A stretch of 64,000 bases of DNA from Craspedostauros australis (taxonomy: Eukaryota > Bacillariophyta > Bacillariophyceae > Mastogloiales > Achnanthaceae), in assembly GCA_026770025.1 (NCBI GenBank), contig JAMXDE010000008.1, positions 2,604,001 to 2,668,000 on the forward strand, written 5' to 3'. Made by a program: the position numbers and the translations under genes. Every line of letters starts with the position of its first letter. Position 1 is the stretch's first letter. Below the pieces are notes generated by a model. It made no database searches. It was given only the letters and a program-made list of their open reading frames with translations, and was not told the DNA's origin. Of this stretch, positions 1-10,799 are shown in pieces.

Positions 1-1361
1 GATATACGCATTGGAAATTCAGAGAGGAAAGCAGGTAGAGTATCTCGAAACAACGCAGAGGAATCTACACAAGGAGGAAGGCATTGATTCAACGCATTCC
101 CCAACTCTTTGTTTCCGAATCGTCGTCGTCATCGGCGGCATCACCAGCAGAAATAGCAGCATGAGCGAATCCTTGAAAATGAATGGATCAATGAACGCAT
201 CGCCCGGTCGATCGGTCGCATCACTTTCTTCATATGTGTATCTATCAGACAACGTTGGACGCAAAGCCCCGATCTCTCGACATACTCTACGATCTATGAG
301 GGTCCACCACTGCGTCCAAGCCTGGCGGTAGTGTCGGATGAATCCAACGTCTCCAGCCCACGACTCAGCTGAGTGATGCTATTCTCATCATCACGGCAAC
401 GTTTTCGCCGCGAGCGGAAACAAGGGGAGGATTGGCCGTTGCTTGTCGTCACTTTCATCAACAACACGAGTACGTGCTGGTGCAGGCTATGCACACTGTG
501 TACTCTACTCCAACGATATTCACGGCAATCAACCCCGCCGTCTTACAAGTATGAAACGTTGACGTGCACGTGCACGTGCAAGAAGATATGTACATTGCAG
601 TACCAGCGAGGTGGCACCAACCATGTGCACCGTCACACCAGAACGTACCGTACCATGGGGGAAGTGAGAGGCATGGCTGCGAGATCCCAAAAACAGCAGC
701 ACCAGATATGAATGCGATCGGCATTGCTCTGCTTTCGAGCATGTGCCAATACGATCCAACACATTCTATCATGCTTGCTTTTGCGAAAGTATTCGTACCA
801 TGTCCAACACCATTTCTACCAGGCCATCCATCTGCATCATGAAACGCCCATGGCGTTGGTTGATCCAAATAGGACACTAGTAGTACACGCCAAGGTGCCA
901 TACGAGCAGTACCTACAATCAATTCTGGTACGGCCGCGCTCACTCCCGGTAAGCATACTTGAGGGTAGAATAAGTGTGGGAGAAGCAAAGTAACGTCCAC
1001 CATCAACAACAATGTGTTCTGTTTGCTAACGTATGTACAAGGCGTACGCGTATGGTGGTGTACGATGAAGTGCGCCAGCATTCGTTGAGTACGGAGAAAT
1101 CTTGTCATTCAACCGCACTGCGAGTGCATTCGACACTCGCAGAGCAGTCTGAAAGCCGAATTCAACGGGTATCCGCTTCATGTCCTCCCCTGAGTACGAA
1201 TGGCACACGCCACGAGGACTCTCGAATACGATAACATACTCGGGCTGCACCAGTATTGCCTCTCATTCCTGCACGACGAAGACACCCATCGTTGCCTCGA
1301 AGTACCCCGCTGCAAATGCAATTGACAATGCTACGCTGGTGCTGGCGCTGGTGGTGTTGCC
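1..1361. other. Non-coding stretch, no gene recognised
   Basis: Open frames occur on both strands but show no domain, no signal sequence and no plausible splice structure, and many begin at non-ATG codons. The only distinct feature I see is a double G-box palindrome near 565-580. The stretch lies downstream of the TLC gene's stop codon and may hold its 3' UTR. Confidence 0.6.
565..580. promoter_or_regulatory. Perfect palindrome of two abutting G-boxes
   Basis: TGCACGTGCACGTGCA is a perfect 16-nt palindrome holding two adjacent CACGTG cores (567-572 and 573-578). CACGTG is the classic core bound by bHLH and some bZIP factors. No recognisable gene starts nearby, so a regulatory role is only a possibility. 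Confidence 0.25.
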
Positions 1362-2755
1362 TCAATCCTCCTTCTTGCCTTGGATTTTCTGGCCCGCATC
1401 CTCCAGCTCGTTGCCCTCTTTGATCTTCTCGTTGCCGCTGAGTTTTCGCTTGACCTTGAGGATAATCTTGTAAAACCAGAATGCGTTGAGGCTATGGAAG
1501 AAGACGCCAAAGACGAAGACCATGATATGGAAATGACTCGGCAAGCAGGACTGGTACTCCTCGGTGTCTTTGACCTGGGATATCGTGGAAACGATGCCGT
1601 ACCAAATGTACGGAACGCTGACAATGCGGTAGGCGAAGAAGGCGAGGACGAAGAACCCCATGTTGACGGTCGTAATGAGCTCGGAGAAGAATTCAGCACG
1701 CACAGCCGCCAGGTGGCAGGTCGAGATTTCCATCAGGAGCATCGGGACGATGATCTCGGAGACGTCGTAGTAACAAAAGTAGGCCATGATGGAGAAAGTG
1801 GCGAGACCGTGAGCGAGCTGGATTGCCGATTGCCGATCGCGTGGAGATGGCATTACCGTGGGTGCGATTGTGTGAATCCGGATGCGAACGCCAATACGGA
1901 TGCCAATGCCAATGTCGATGCCGATGTCGAGATGGAAAAGACAAAGCAGTCGATGCGTCGGTGTGCACGGAATGGATTGTCGCCGAAGATCGATGGTTGA
2001 TGTCGAGAGGTGAGAATGCATGAATGCAATTGACGAAAGAATCACTCGGTGGGAATGTAACAGAACACCATGGAGTGGATGGTAGCAGAGTAGTGCAGTG
2101 TCGAACAGGAGTATCGCCCATGTTGCGGCCATTGCGTTCGCACAGCCCGCGATGTCTTGGCGTTGTTCCGAGCAGAACTTGGGACACACCTTTGCTGGAA
2201 CACGACCACGGGCACGGGCATGAACATGCACATCCATGCCACAGACACCGCCGTCATCACTGGCTGAGTTTGCCTGCAAGGACCTCATCATATCTCATCA
2301 TATCATATCGCACCCCATGACAGAACAAAAAGCCAACTCACAAAATCCACGCCATGGCTGAGACCTTCGGCGATATCGAAGAGTCCGTATCCCATGGTGA
2401 CTGCGGGTATGAAGCGGTGCATGCTGGTCAACGCGCCTTGACACAGGAGGCTCCGCATCGGCTCTGCCGTCCCCGTCAATGCCTGACCTTGCGCGAAGCT
2501 GAGGTAGGTACAGACGAAGCTCCCGTAGCCCGACACGATGGCATGCAGCAAGGCCAGCCAATCGACGCCCAGCTTCTTCCCCAGCGCCATGCGGACTCCG
2601 AGCAGCAGCACTGCTGTGGCGACAGCAACGGCCGCCAGATTCCATTCCTGTGCACCCATTGCATCCAGCGCCTGGATGCCGCGCAGCATCGTCGACGAAA
2701 AGATATCATCCACCTCGCTGGGGTCCCACGATTGCACCTGTTTGGTTGAAGTCAT
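1362..2755 (-). CDS. TLC-domain (TRAM/LAG1/CLN8) multi-pass ER membrane protein, two exons
   Basis: Likely an ER membrane protein of the TLC superfamily, whose members act in ceramide synthesis or membrane-lipid handling; the substrate is unknown here. Exon 1 is 2755-2342 and exon 2 is 1817-1362, giving 289 residues. The intron (2341-1818, 524 bp) starts GTGAGT and ends CAG in phase 0. The join reads GVDF-LAHG, restoring the DFxxHG element typical of TLC proteins. Hydrophobic segments lie near residues 39-57, 65-87, 112-127, 145-170, 184-212 and 234-258. The second half has the TLC-like run YYDVSEII and MEISTCHLAAVR. The tail is charged (KVKRKL...) and ends KKED, a canonical KKxx ER-retrieval signal. 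I chose the ATG at 2755 because the upstream in-frame codon sometimes read as a start is GTG, and because GCCGCC precedes this ATG. The closest familiar architecture is TMEM56/TLCD-like rather than a ceramide synthase, since I see no Lag1 HH motif. No neighbouring gene suggests a pathway. Confidence 0.8.
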
Positions 2756-3690
2756 GGCGGCAAATCTCACGGTTTGTACAATATGAACCTTGTTGCTGCT
2801 GCTGTTGCTGTTGCTGTCACGGCCAGTGCTTCCGTTTTATTGGTTTCTGCACGAGTACGACCTACGTATGGTGAATGCAGGCAAGCAACTGTAACTTCCA
2901 CGTTTATGTTTGTTCTCAGCCTTTGTGCGCCTCCTGTTGCCGTTCAATAAATTCAGAATGTTTCTTCGCTCTCTCTCTTTTGCCGACCTCCGCGTTTCCA
3001 AATCTGTGTGCCTGGCGGTGACACGGCATGGAGGACGCACAATAGTTGGAAATCACACAGAACTCTGTGGTGTGCTCAAGAACCTTACGTATGCACGACA
3101 GACGACCAATGTCTACCCAAAGTAGACACAAGGGTAGACTTCTGAAAATGCAGTCTCGAGTTTGATTAGCACAAAAGTGTACATCGTACTTAGGAACGCA
3201 CTCGGTTGCACTGCTCCATGTCAAAAGCATACTTCCATCGTATGTTCGTCCACCATAAAATCACCTGAACTTCTTATCGTAGAGTATACTGGATATCAAT
3301 GAGCATCAATGGCCTCCTTCTCATTGCTACATCCGCACTTCTTCCAACAATTGACATCGTTGAATGGAATAAGAAGCATGCCAGTGAATGTGAGATGCCT
3401 GCTTCAAGGTTGGCCACTGGTCGGAAACAAGTAATCAAGACATCTATGCAATTCATGATGTCGATAGTGTCGAAGAAGTTTACAATCAGAGTTCTATCTT
3501 CGAATGCTGGGCATGTAAGGCACCACCCGGATCGGTCAACATTGATCGTGGTATTGAAACTACTATAAATGTGGAATAACTTGCGCTGCACTCACTTTAT
3601 GACATTTGACAAGCGAGCCGTTTCGAATGTTGGTCACGGATATTCTGTACAAGTTTCCTCTTTGTTGCCAGACTCTCCATACTACATACA

Positions 3691-3711
3691 AGAGAGAGAG
3701 AGAGAGAGAGA
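3691..3711. repeat. (AG)n microsatellite
   Basis: Ten uninterrupted AG dinucleotides in a region with no gene. Similar AG/CT tracts recur in this window near gene ends (51721 and 59711) and inside the Copia-3 LTRs. Confidence 0.9.
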
Positions 3712-4484
3712 TGCCGTGACAGAAATGCAATACCCTTTCTGCATGCAATCACCAATTGATGAGTTGTGTTCCAAATCACAAGATATGCGAAGCACGACAG
3801 GTTCCACTCTATCCTGGTACCCCTTTTGTCACGTATAATCGTTGGCTGTGGTCGTAATTGCTCGAGACTGTCACTGATTCACAGGCGCAGCAAATGTTCG
3901 TAGATTCCCTGTGGCTTCGACATTGTCGATGTGAGATTGCATGATTAGACGACCACATGACCACATGGGAAAGTGCGTCTGAGCAGGTCTTGTTGCTAAC
4001 ACACACCACATCACACGTAACAGGCAAAACAAGCGCACCACGTTGTAGTGCCGGACAAACATGTCCGTCACAGAATTTGTTCCTTGCTGATGGTCATTAT
4101 GTGTGGGCATTGATGGTAGCGGAGATACGCGCAATGGAAACAATTGTTGTCACAATCACCTGTTGTGACCATGGCAAATGTCTCGTAGTCGTGCATCTGC
4201 GAACAAAATTCCAACTTGGCACATCAATGTACAGAAAGACGGTCATTCTTCGCCGACACCAGTTCGCACAGCGACCACCACTTCTGTCCGTTACCATCGA
4301 GCCGGTGTCAAGTTCATCCACGCGTTGTGGGATACTGGCTGTCTGCTGCTTCGTGTTTCTTGGATGTGTGTGTGATGTTGGTGTGCCGCGCCTTTCCAAC
4401 ACCCTGCTTGGGGAAGACGATGTCGTTGCAACATCCGACCAAAGTCGTACCTTCGTCGTATCATGCCATCTCAACAACCAACCT

Positions 4485-4498
4485 ACGTCATCTGACGT
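4485..4498. promoter_or_regulatory. Inverted pair of CRE/CCRE-like sites
   Basis: ACGTCA, a 2-bp spacer, then TGACGT: two half-palindromes facing each other. In the diatom Phaeodactylum, TGACGT/ACGTCA motifs are known as CO2/cAMP-responsive elements bound by bZIP factors. Another TGACGTC occurs near 4830. No gene with a recognisable product starts close by, so function is unproven. Confidence 0.25.
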
Positions 4499-4785
4499 CC
4501 GATCAATGTTTGACCAATGTCAGACCAATGTTACCGCAATGTATGACTTTGCGGTGACAGGTTTTTTCCACGTTTCGAAGGCTCAACTTGCCACCCCCCT
4601 CTGCAGTCACTGAGTATGATTCGTTTGCAACTAGACACATAGAATAACCAAAGAAGGCCTCCCCTATCACGTAGTGGAACTTTTGTTGCCATTAATATTA
4701 TAGTTATCTCTACAGAGGGTGTCTAAATTTGCGTGATTAGCCTTACTCCTAGCAAAAATGTCAATAACGGTTGTAACATGTCAGA

Positions 4786-4806
4786 CATACATCATACTGA
4801 TGTATG
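4786..4806. repeat. Short perfect hairpin
   Basis: CATACATCA, a 3-nt loop (TAC), then TGATGTATG form a 9-bp perfect stem. It lies in the gene-free stretch rich in TGACGTC words. I cannot assign a role. Confidence 0.4.
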
Positions 4807-6681
4807 ATGTTTGTCGGCTGATTGCATACTGACGTCGGATGTTGATCAGCTTGCTGTGCATGCTGGTCCGACCAACGTCGTACGACGTCGACTGGACCTC
4901 ATAGCGACGTGACTGTTTGCCACAACAACGCACATGTGTCTGTCTAGTGCGGAAACATGCCTACATACACAACATCAACGAAGCAACGATGTTCATCATC
5001 CTCGTGGTAGCAAACGAGTTGTTCTTGCATGACACATGTCCGTTCTGTTCCACACCACAGAAGCACAACAATTAATCATTCACATCTCGCCATCACCGCA
5101 GCGGAGGATTCGCCACACACAAGGTCGAGCAGAAACTGGCATTCTCTTGCGGTTTGACATTCGACGGCAGTCACGGCAAACCAACAGAAGTAAAAGTGCT
5201 TTATCTTTACGACCAGGTAGTTTGCATTGTTTTCTGTCAATAGTCATAGGTCAGCAGAGGTGGGCGATCACGATTTGCGCATGTCATTTGGGCGCGGAAC
5301 GGAGGCAGCCCAACAAGAGCGGAACTGCGCACGTGTCTGTGTACTGGGCGCTATCACACCAACACCAGAAATGGGATTCGTGCAACATCTATCATCCACG
5401 ACATCACAAGCAACATCGATTTCCAGACAGATGTATCACCAGGCAACTACATTTGCAGCACGACTGCGAACGACCACGAGCAACACTCCTCTCTCCAACA
5501 ATGCTGTACTCTAGACACGATTAATAGTATTCTGGTGAAGCGCAGTCATCTCACGAGACACAGCGATGAACACGACAGCGGGCTGGCTCCGTCGCAATCA
5601 CTGTTGTGTGCTTTGCGGTCCTCAGTCACACAAGATGGTCCGTTCGCATGTGTTGTTGCCACCTGTTTACGCAGACAACTCCGCTTCTGCAGGTGATGGT
5701 GCCGTGGCGGTCACAGTGACATTCCCCCAACCACTGATGCAATGGCTGTTGTGTGGTTCACTCAAACATCATACAAGCATTGTGCGGGTACGGTTTGACT
5801 TGACATTTCCTCTGTGTTGTGTCAAGACATTTTGTGTCCGGCAAAACCACGGTCCGATTGTATGACGTTTTGTGTTTCACTTGATTTGCTTGTGTTCGAT
5901 GGATTCTGGCACAGCATCATTCTGCACAACCATTGGCGTGGCGGTGATGTGCGTTCCCTCAAACATGGTGTGGTTGGCCACACAGAGAACTCCTATCAAT
6001 CAACACATCGGATGATGATGGTGCTGTTGATGTTGTGGCGGAAATCATGAAACACATCCTACTTTGGTCAGCAGTTCGAAACCAAGGATCTCCTCTCGAA
6101 CAGATATTCATCGAACGTACTAACGGACATGATGTAGGACCAACATTGGATGACGCCGAAATACACGATGTCCGACATGCGCCCAACTGCTAACCAAAGT
6201 ACGATCAAAGTGAATCCAAAATCGAACAATGCGGCATAATGTCCGATAAAATGTCTAATATCGCAACTGTTGTGCGTCCTCCATGTCCGCCTGTTGCTTC
6301 CTTCGCGTTCCGACAACACGCTCCACACAATCGACTGTCCCATCTCCTGATCACATCTTCCCCCGACTGGATATTCTTTTGATTCCGTGGACCTATTTCT
6401 TGACCGGTTCGACTAAAAAGGATGACGGAGAACTGTCGAAATGTGTGACATCAGTAATTCCCGATTGTACGGGACTGAACCAAAATAGAGTACAGAAACA
6501 ACAAATACCCCCCTACCGTTAACGTGGCAAGCGCATGATCGATCACTCCTGAGTGTTACAGGAGCACGTTACTTTTGGGACTACGGGGAATTTCGACAGA
6601 GGACTTGTTGAAGATGGCCAAGAATGCAGTATCACAGAGGGTTACTGAAGAGATCAGAGCAGCAAATAGAGTCCAGAAGAG

Positions 6682-6687
6682 TAGAGT
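6682..6687. repeat. Target-site copy TAGAGT, left of element 1
   Basis: The hexamer TAGAGT directly precedes the TG of the first LTR. The same hexamer lies between the two tandem elements (13609-13614) and after the second (20448-20453). Copia integrases usually duplicate 5 bp, so either the duplication is 6 bp here or one flanking base matches by chance. Confidence 0.8.
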
Positions 6688-7630
6688 TGTCAGGAATCGG
6701 GTGTTGTGAAACACCGAATTGCCGCACCTCCCAAGAGTGCGGAGTTGAGCATCGTGGAATGCTACACTACCGCACCTCCCAATAACCCAAGAGTCAGGAG
6801 TCGAATGTCATGAAATGATACATTACCGCAACTCCCACGTTTGATCATTGTGACACAGAAAAATGTGAGCTGCACGTAACTTGTGGTGGAGAACGCCACG
6901 TGCCGAATGCGAACCGGACTATGGTGTCCGTGACCTCAATGCAGGAATGCCAATCACACGTGTATGTCGCAGGGGGCGGGGATGTTGGAATCGTGACCAA
7001 CATCACGATACGAGCGACTACGGCCCCCATGTCGCAACCAATGAAAAAGAGTACTGGAGGAAGGCCAACATCACGAAGTGTGAGATGGCCTGTGAACGAA
7101 CCTGAGATGAGGAACATCCAGGAAGCCGGTGAAGTGATCGGCGAAGAAACAATCAGAATCAATCGGAGTTGATCAGAGATGATCGGAGATGTGAAACGAT
7201 CGGAGATGTTTGATGATCGAGGAGCTGAACGAGCTCTCAACCAAGGTGTTCCCGTGACGAATGGGAAACCCTGATCTGATCGAATGAACCGATCTGTGTG
7301 ACGCCTACGACTCGGCGATGTCTATGCTAACGAAACTATTGGTAGAGGGCAGGAGATGGAATATCTGAGATGCATGATGAGATGCATGATGAGATGAACC
7401 AATACTGCAAGATGAGATGTACATGGGGTACATGCCGCATGACATGATGAAGCAAGAGGACAGCACTGCATGAGCAAGGGCAAGACTGTGTGCTACTGTG
7501 GAATATGTATGCTTTGGCAAATGGAATTGAAAGTGATGAAGATGTTGTACTCACAGTTCCAACAATGCAATAACATGAATAGGTAACCAGAGACTACTAC
7601 TAGAGACTGGGGTACCCCGGATTTCCAACA
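6688..7630 (+). repeat. 5' LTR of tandem copy 1 (943 bp)
   Basis: Starts TGTCAGG and ends CCAACA. It appears identical to 12666-13608. Inside are GA-rich direct repeats, for example GATGCATGATGA repeated near 7367-7390. It differs from the LTRs of tandem copy 2 at many scattered positions and by a few small indels. Confidence 0.92.
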
Positions 7631-7642
7631 CGTTTCGAAACG
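7631..7642. other. Palindrome CGTTTCGAAACG at the primer-binding position, copy 1
   Basis: This 12-nt perfect palindrome directly follows the CA end of the 5' LTR, where a retrotransposon's minus-strand primer-binding site is expected. It does not resemble the common TGGTATCAGAGC (initiator-Met) site. The same position holds the same palindrome in copy 2 and CGTTTATAAACG in the third Copia element. Confidence 0.6.
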
Positions 7643-9519
7643 TTATGATTGAAATCCAACGTTTCCACCACCACCAACACTAGCCAACATCACCATCATC
7701 TACATGACCACCATCTACACTCGAGACCATCGCGAGTAATGGTCGCCTGTGTGAAGAGAGAGGAGAGCAAGTTGCTCTGGAGTATGATGCTCCTTGCCAA
7801 TGGATGCCAAGATCGGCATGGTAACCCCACACGAACGACGATATCAAGATGATGATGATGATCGAATCGAGCACCACCGCGAGTCCACCAGCAGAGTGGA
7901 GACTGCAGCTGAGGCAAGTACAGACACTACATGTATTGCTGGAAGCAAGGAGGCGCTCGGAACACGCGCATTGGAAGAACTGTCCATGGTCATGGGACCA
8001 TGAAATCAAGGAAGGCATGGAGACCTTCACGGCTGTGTTGGAGTACGAGAGCGAGCTGCGCAAGAGAAGAGATTCGGACACAGCAGGCCACGCTCTCGGA
8101 TGCATCGGATTCAGCAGACTGCGCCATGAGGGCGAGACAGCTGAAGGAGCTCAACGAGATGCAATTGAGGGAGCAATGAGAGCTTCCAACCTACCCTGCA
8201 AGAATGGAGCTGCCTCGGAACTACTCGGTCAATATGGAAGCCGAGATGAATGAGGAGCGAACGAGGTCGCTGATGCTGCGCGTCTGTGCACACGGCACGC
8301 GCGACGCAATCGAGCACAAGCATGCAGGCAGGGATGATAAGGTGAAGAGAGATCAAGATCTATGCAGGAATGGGCATGGCCCGTGATCGCGATCACATCA
8401 AGAGTGACGCGAGGAGCAGCAACGGAAAGCATCGAAATGATCACATGGCATTGGTTGTCATCGTTTGATACTGGCTCGAGTGCTGGCTGCGATTCCTACT
8501 GTGAGATGATCGAGGAGGTAAGAATGCAATCTACCAGCCATGAATTGGCGACAACAATGAGAGCAGCAACACAGGAAGTGTGTGCTTCGACGAGAAGGGA
8601 AAGCGCTGCAACAAGCTGGACGGGAGGTCCTTCCGCGCTTCGATCCCAGGCTCAATACGGAAGACAAGGAACAAGAGATGTCCTCGCCATCGGAGAAGAC
8701 AATGATTCAAGACACCCGCAGAGCCATGAGCCTCATCTACGACCGCCACCGTATCAAACACGGTTATAAGTGCGCACGAGGCAATGGCAGTAAGAGAGTG
8801 AGAGAAAGATGACACTGACAACGGATCGGTCGGTTCAGGAGCAGACGCCCTAACCGCGATGCCCACGATAGTGAGATGAAGGAAGCCAGGTCGACCAAGG
8901 TCGCGATAGACGGGATGGACGGGATGGATGACATCGCTCTCATCACAACCGACGAGCCGATGTCCATACCCATCAACGAAAATGTGGTCGGCATAAAAAA
9001 TGTGACCAACACGAAATTCGTGGCCATCACCGAAATCGCGAACAACGACCAAAAATGTGACCATGTGAAACCACACGATGATACGCGACGACAACGCGAT
9101 CACGAACAACATGGCGCTCGTAACAATCAACAATGATGGGGTTTCTGGCTTCGACAGCGGAACACCAGTCAACGACTACGAGTGGACCAGGGAGGAGATA
9201 GCTGAGTACACTCCAGGAGTATATAGCTACTACGGGTCTACGAACGATCACGATGGAGTGGATCAACAGACAACCCTTTTCATCCGAGAATGAAGAGGAA
9301 GACGGCAACGCCAACTACAATGAAGGCAAAACAAGTGATGAGGAGTGCAGAGGACTGCACATGAATGCAGGTCCGATCTGCCTCTTGGCTCGATACTCGT
9401 TGAGCAGCATGGCGTCTGCCACCGATGTGCGCGTCGAGCTTTCGATGATCTGCTACGATGCGATCGACGAATTCGAGAGTCAACTGTGCAGATGAGTGCA
9501 CCCATGCGGGTTGCACTAT
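7643..9519 (+). pseudogene. Degenerate 5' internal region of copy 1 (gag/protease/integrase position)
   Basis: This part sits where a Copia element would carry gag, protease and integrase. Frames are short and broken by stops in all phases. I cannot find CCHC zinc knuckles, a DSGA protease box or the integrase HHCC/DDE motifs, all of which are plain in the third element at 24-27 kb. Copy 2 has the collinear sequence (14560-16365) with the same general disruption. Copy 1 carries 73 extra bases at about 8804-8876, bounded by the 7-mer AGTGAGA. Confidence 0.6.
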
Positions 9520-10362
9520 ATGATGCATAAGCACTACATGATGCACGAGATTGGCGTGCGGAGCGCACTCGACGTGGCTCGCAATGTGTACGCAATCAAC
9601 GACATGCTGGAGAACAGCAACCTCACTCCAATCCAACAGATGCTGATTGGATACAGGAGTCGCATGCAAGCGGTATGGACCGCACGAGTGAACCTGGTAA
9701 TGACCAGGATCCTACTCACGATGAACGTGACATGGATGGATACGCCATGTGAGCAATTCGAGAGTATTGAGAATGCCAGCAGGTCAGTACTGATAGACCT
9801 GGGAGATGATGACTCTACTTCAGGGATGATTACCCCAGATAGAAGAGTGACTTGGGAGCGACGTGCGGATACCATCCGAAGCATGGAGACCGACGACGCT
9901 GATCAGAGCAGAAGAGCCGGAGACGATACAGATACAGAAGACGCTGCTCGAGGGCAAGATGACTTGCTCCCTACCCAAGGGGACAATGAATCGTACGATG
10001 ACGACGACGATGAATCCGAAAGGGACGATGAGACGGGACGAGACGATTTGGTCGAGGACGCACCAAACACAGCCCCAATCGCAGAACCTGTCGTGCACAT
10101 GCCAAGGATGCTGAGTGCTCTCGTGGGATACTACGATATGCCCACTCTGAAGGAGGAGGGAGAACTTGGATCAGGTGGAGAATCAGAATCAGAGAATGAT
10201 GAGGGGTATGAGACCGCTCGAGAGATGACTGCCACACTACCGGCGACAGGAGGACCCAACATTTACACAGAAGGGTCAAAATTCAACAGAGATATCGCAG
10301 GCATGAAGATTGACACCACTCATGAGAGGATGAGCCTGGTGACTTCATCACTGCGAACCTAG
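9520..10362 (+). pseudogene. Acidic linker-like open frame of copy 1
   Basis: An open frame of about 280 codons from the ATG at 9520 (the upstream in-frame codon at 9496 is GTG). The middle is very acidic, with runs such as DNESYDDDDDESERDDE. It is preceded by a DRRVTWERR segment resembling the KRVSFADTNK segment that opens the acidic linker between integrase and RT in the intact element (near 27.1 kb). I infer it is the remnant of that linker. In copy 2 the same sequence is split into two frames (16342-16554 and 16579-17343). It has no recognised domain, and a protein product is doubtful. Confidence 0.45.
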
Positions 10363-10799
10363 CATTGAGCTATCAACAGAACAGAGAGGGATCCGAGCAA
10401 GCAAATGTCGCAATGATGCTGGATCCAACCGCAATTGACGAATGACGGGGTCATGTGGATCCCAAGAAGAGCAATGAATGGCAGGAGGCCATGACGGTAC
10501 GGTTCAGTGATATAGCCATGACATGAGCATGGCTGATGATCTAGAAGAACCGGATGCCGAATGATCGGCGAGATACTACGAGCACAGATATGAGATCGAT
10601 GTGCGATGAGAATGAGATCGATGAGAGAGAGACTCGAATCTGGAAAGGATACAACTATGAGAGTGCGAGCCATGAACGGCGGATTCCAGATACAGTGAGT
10701 CAAGACGCATCGATAGACGAGCAATGAGAGAGACGCGGCATGTCGGATGAAGAATCGAATGACAGAGCCGGAAGGGAGGAACCTCAGATGAATGGAGGA

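Larger units (their letters stand above)
2756..6681. other. Long stretch without recognisable genes
   Basis: About 3.9 kb between the TLC gene and the first retrotransposon. Short frames are present on both strands (for example 3957-4613, plus) but none shows a domain, and codon content looks random. A CTG/TTG repeat lies at about 2790-2816, just upstream of the TLC start. The part from about 4480 to 6260 holds many scattered TGACGTC, GTCCGA and GTCGGA words and could be a decayed repeat. I could not define its unit. Confidence 0.55.

Noticed and set aside
458-1108. 216-codon open frame on the minus strand
   Set aside because: Rich in Cys, His and Trp in a pattern typical of random translation, no domain, and overlapped by equally long frames on the other strand.
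2756-2770. Earlier start of the TLC gene at 2770
   Set aside because: The codon there is GTG; a eukaryotic gene should start at the ATG at 2755, which has a better context.
3957-4613. 218-codon open frame on the plus strand
   Set aside because: No recognisable domain or splice structure and no coding-like composition; overlapped by a comparable minus-strand frame.
7367-7395. Short direct repeats in the LTR as a CRISPR-like array
   Set aside because: Only a few GATGCATGATGA-type units without regular spacers; a simple LTR-internal repeat in a eukaryotic genome.
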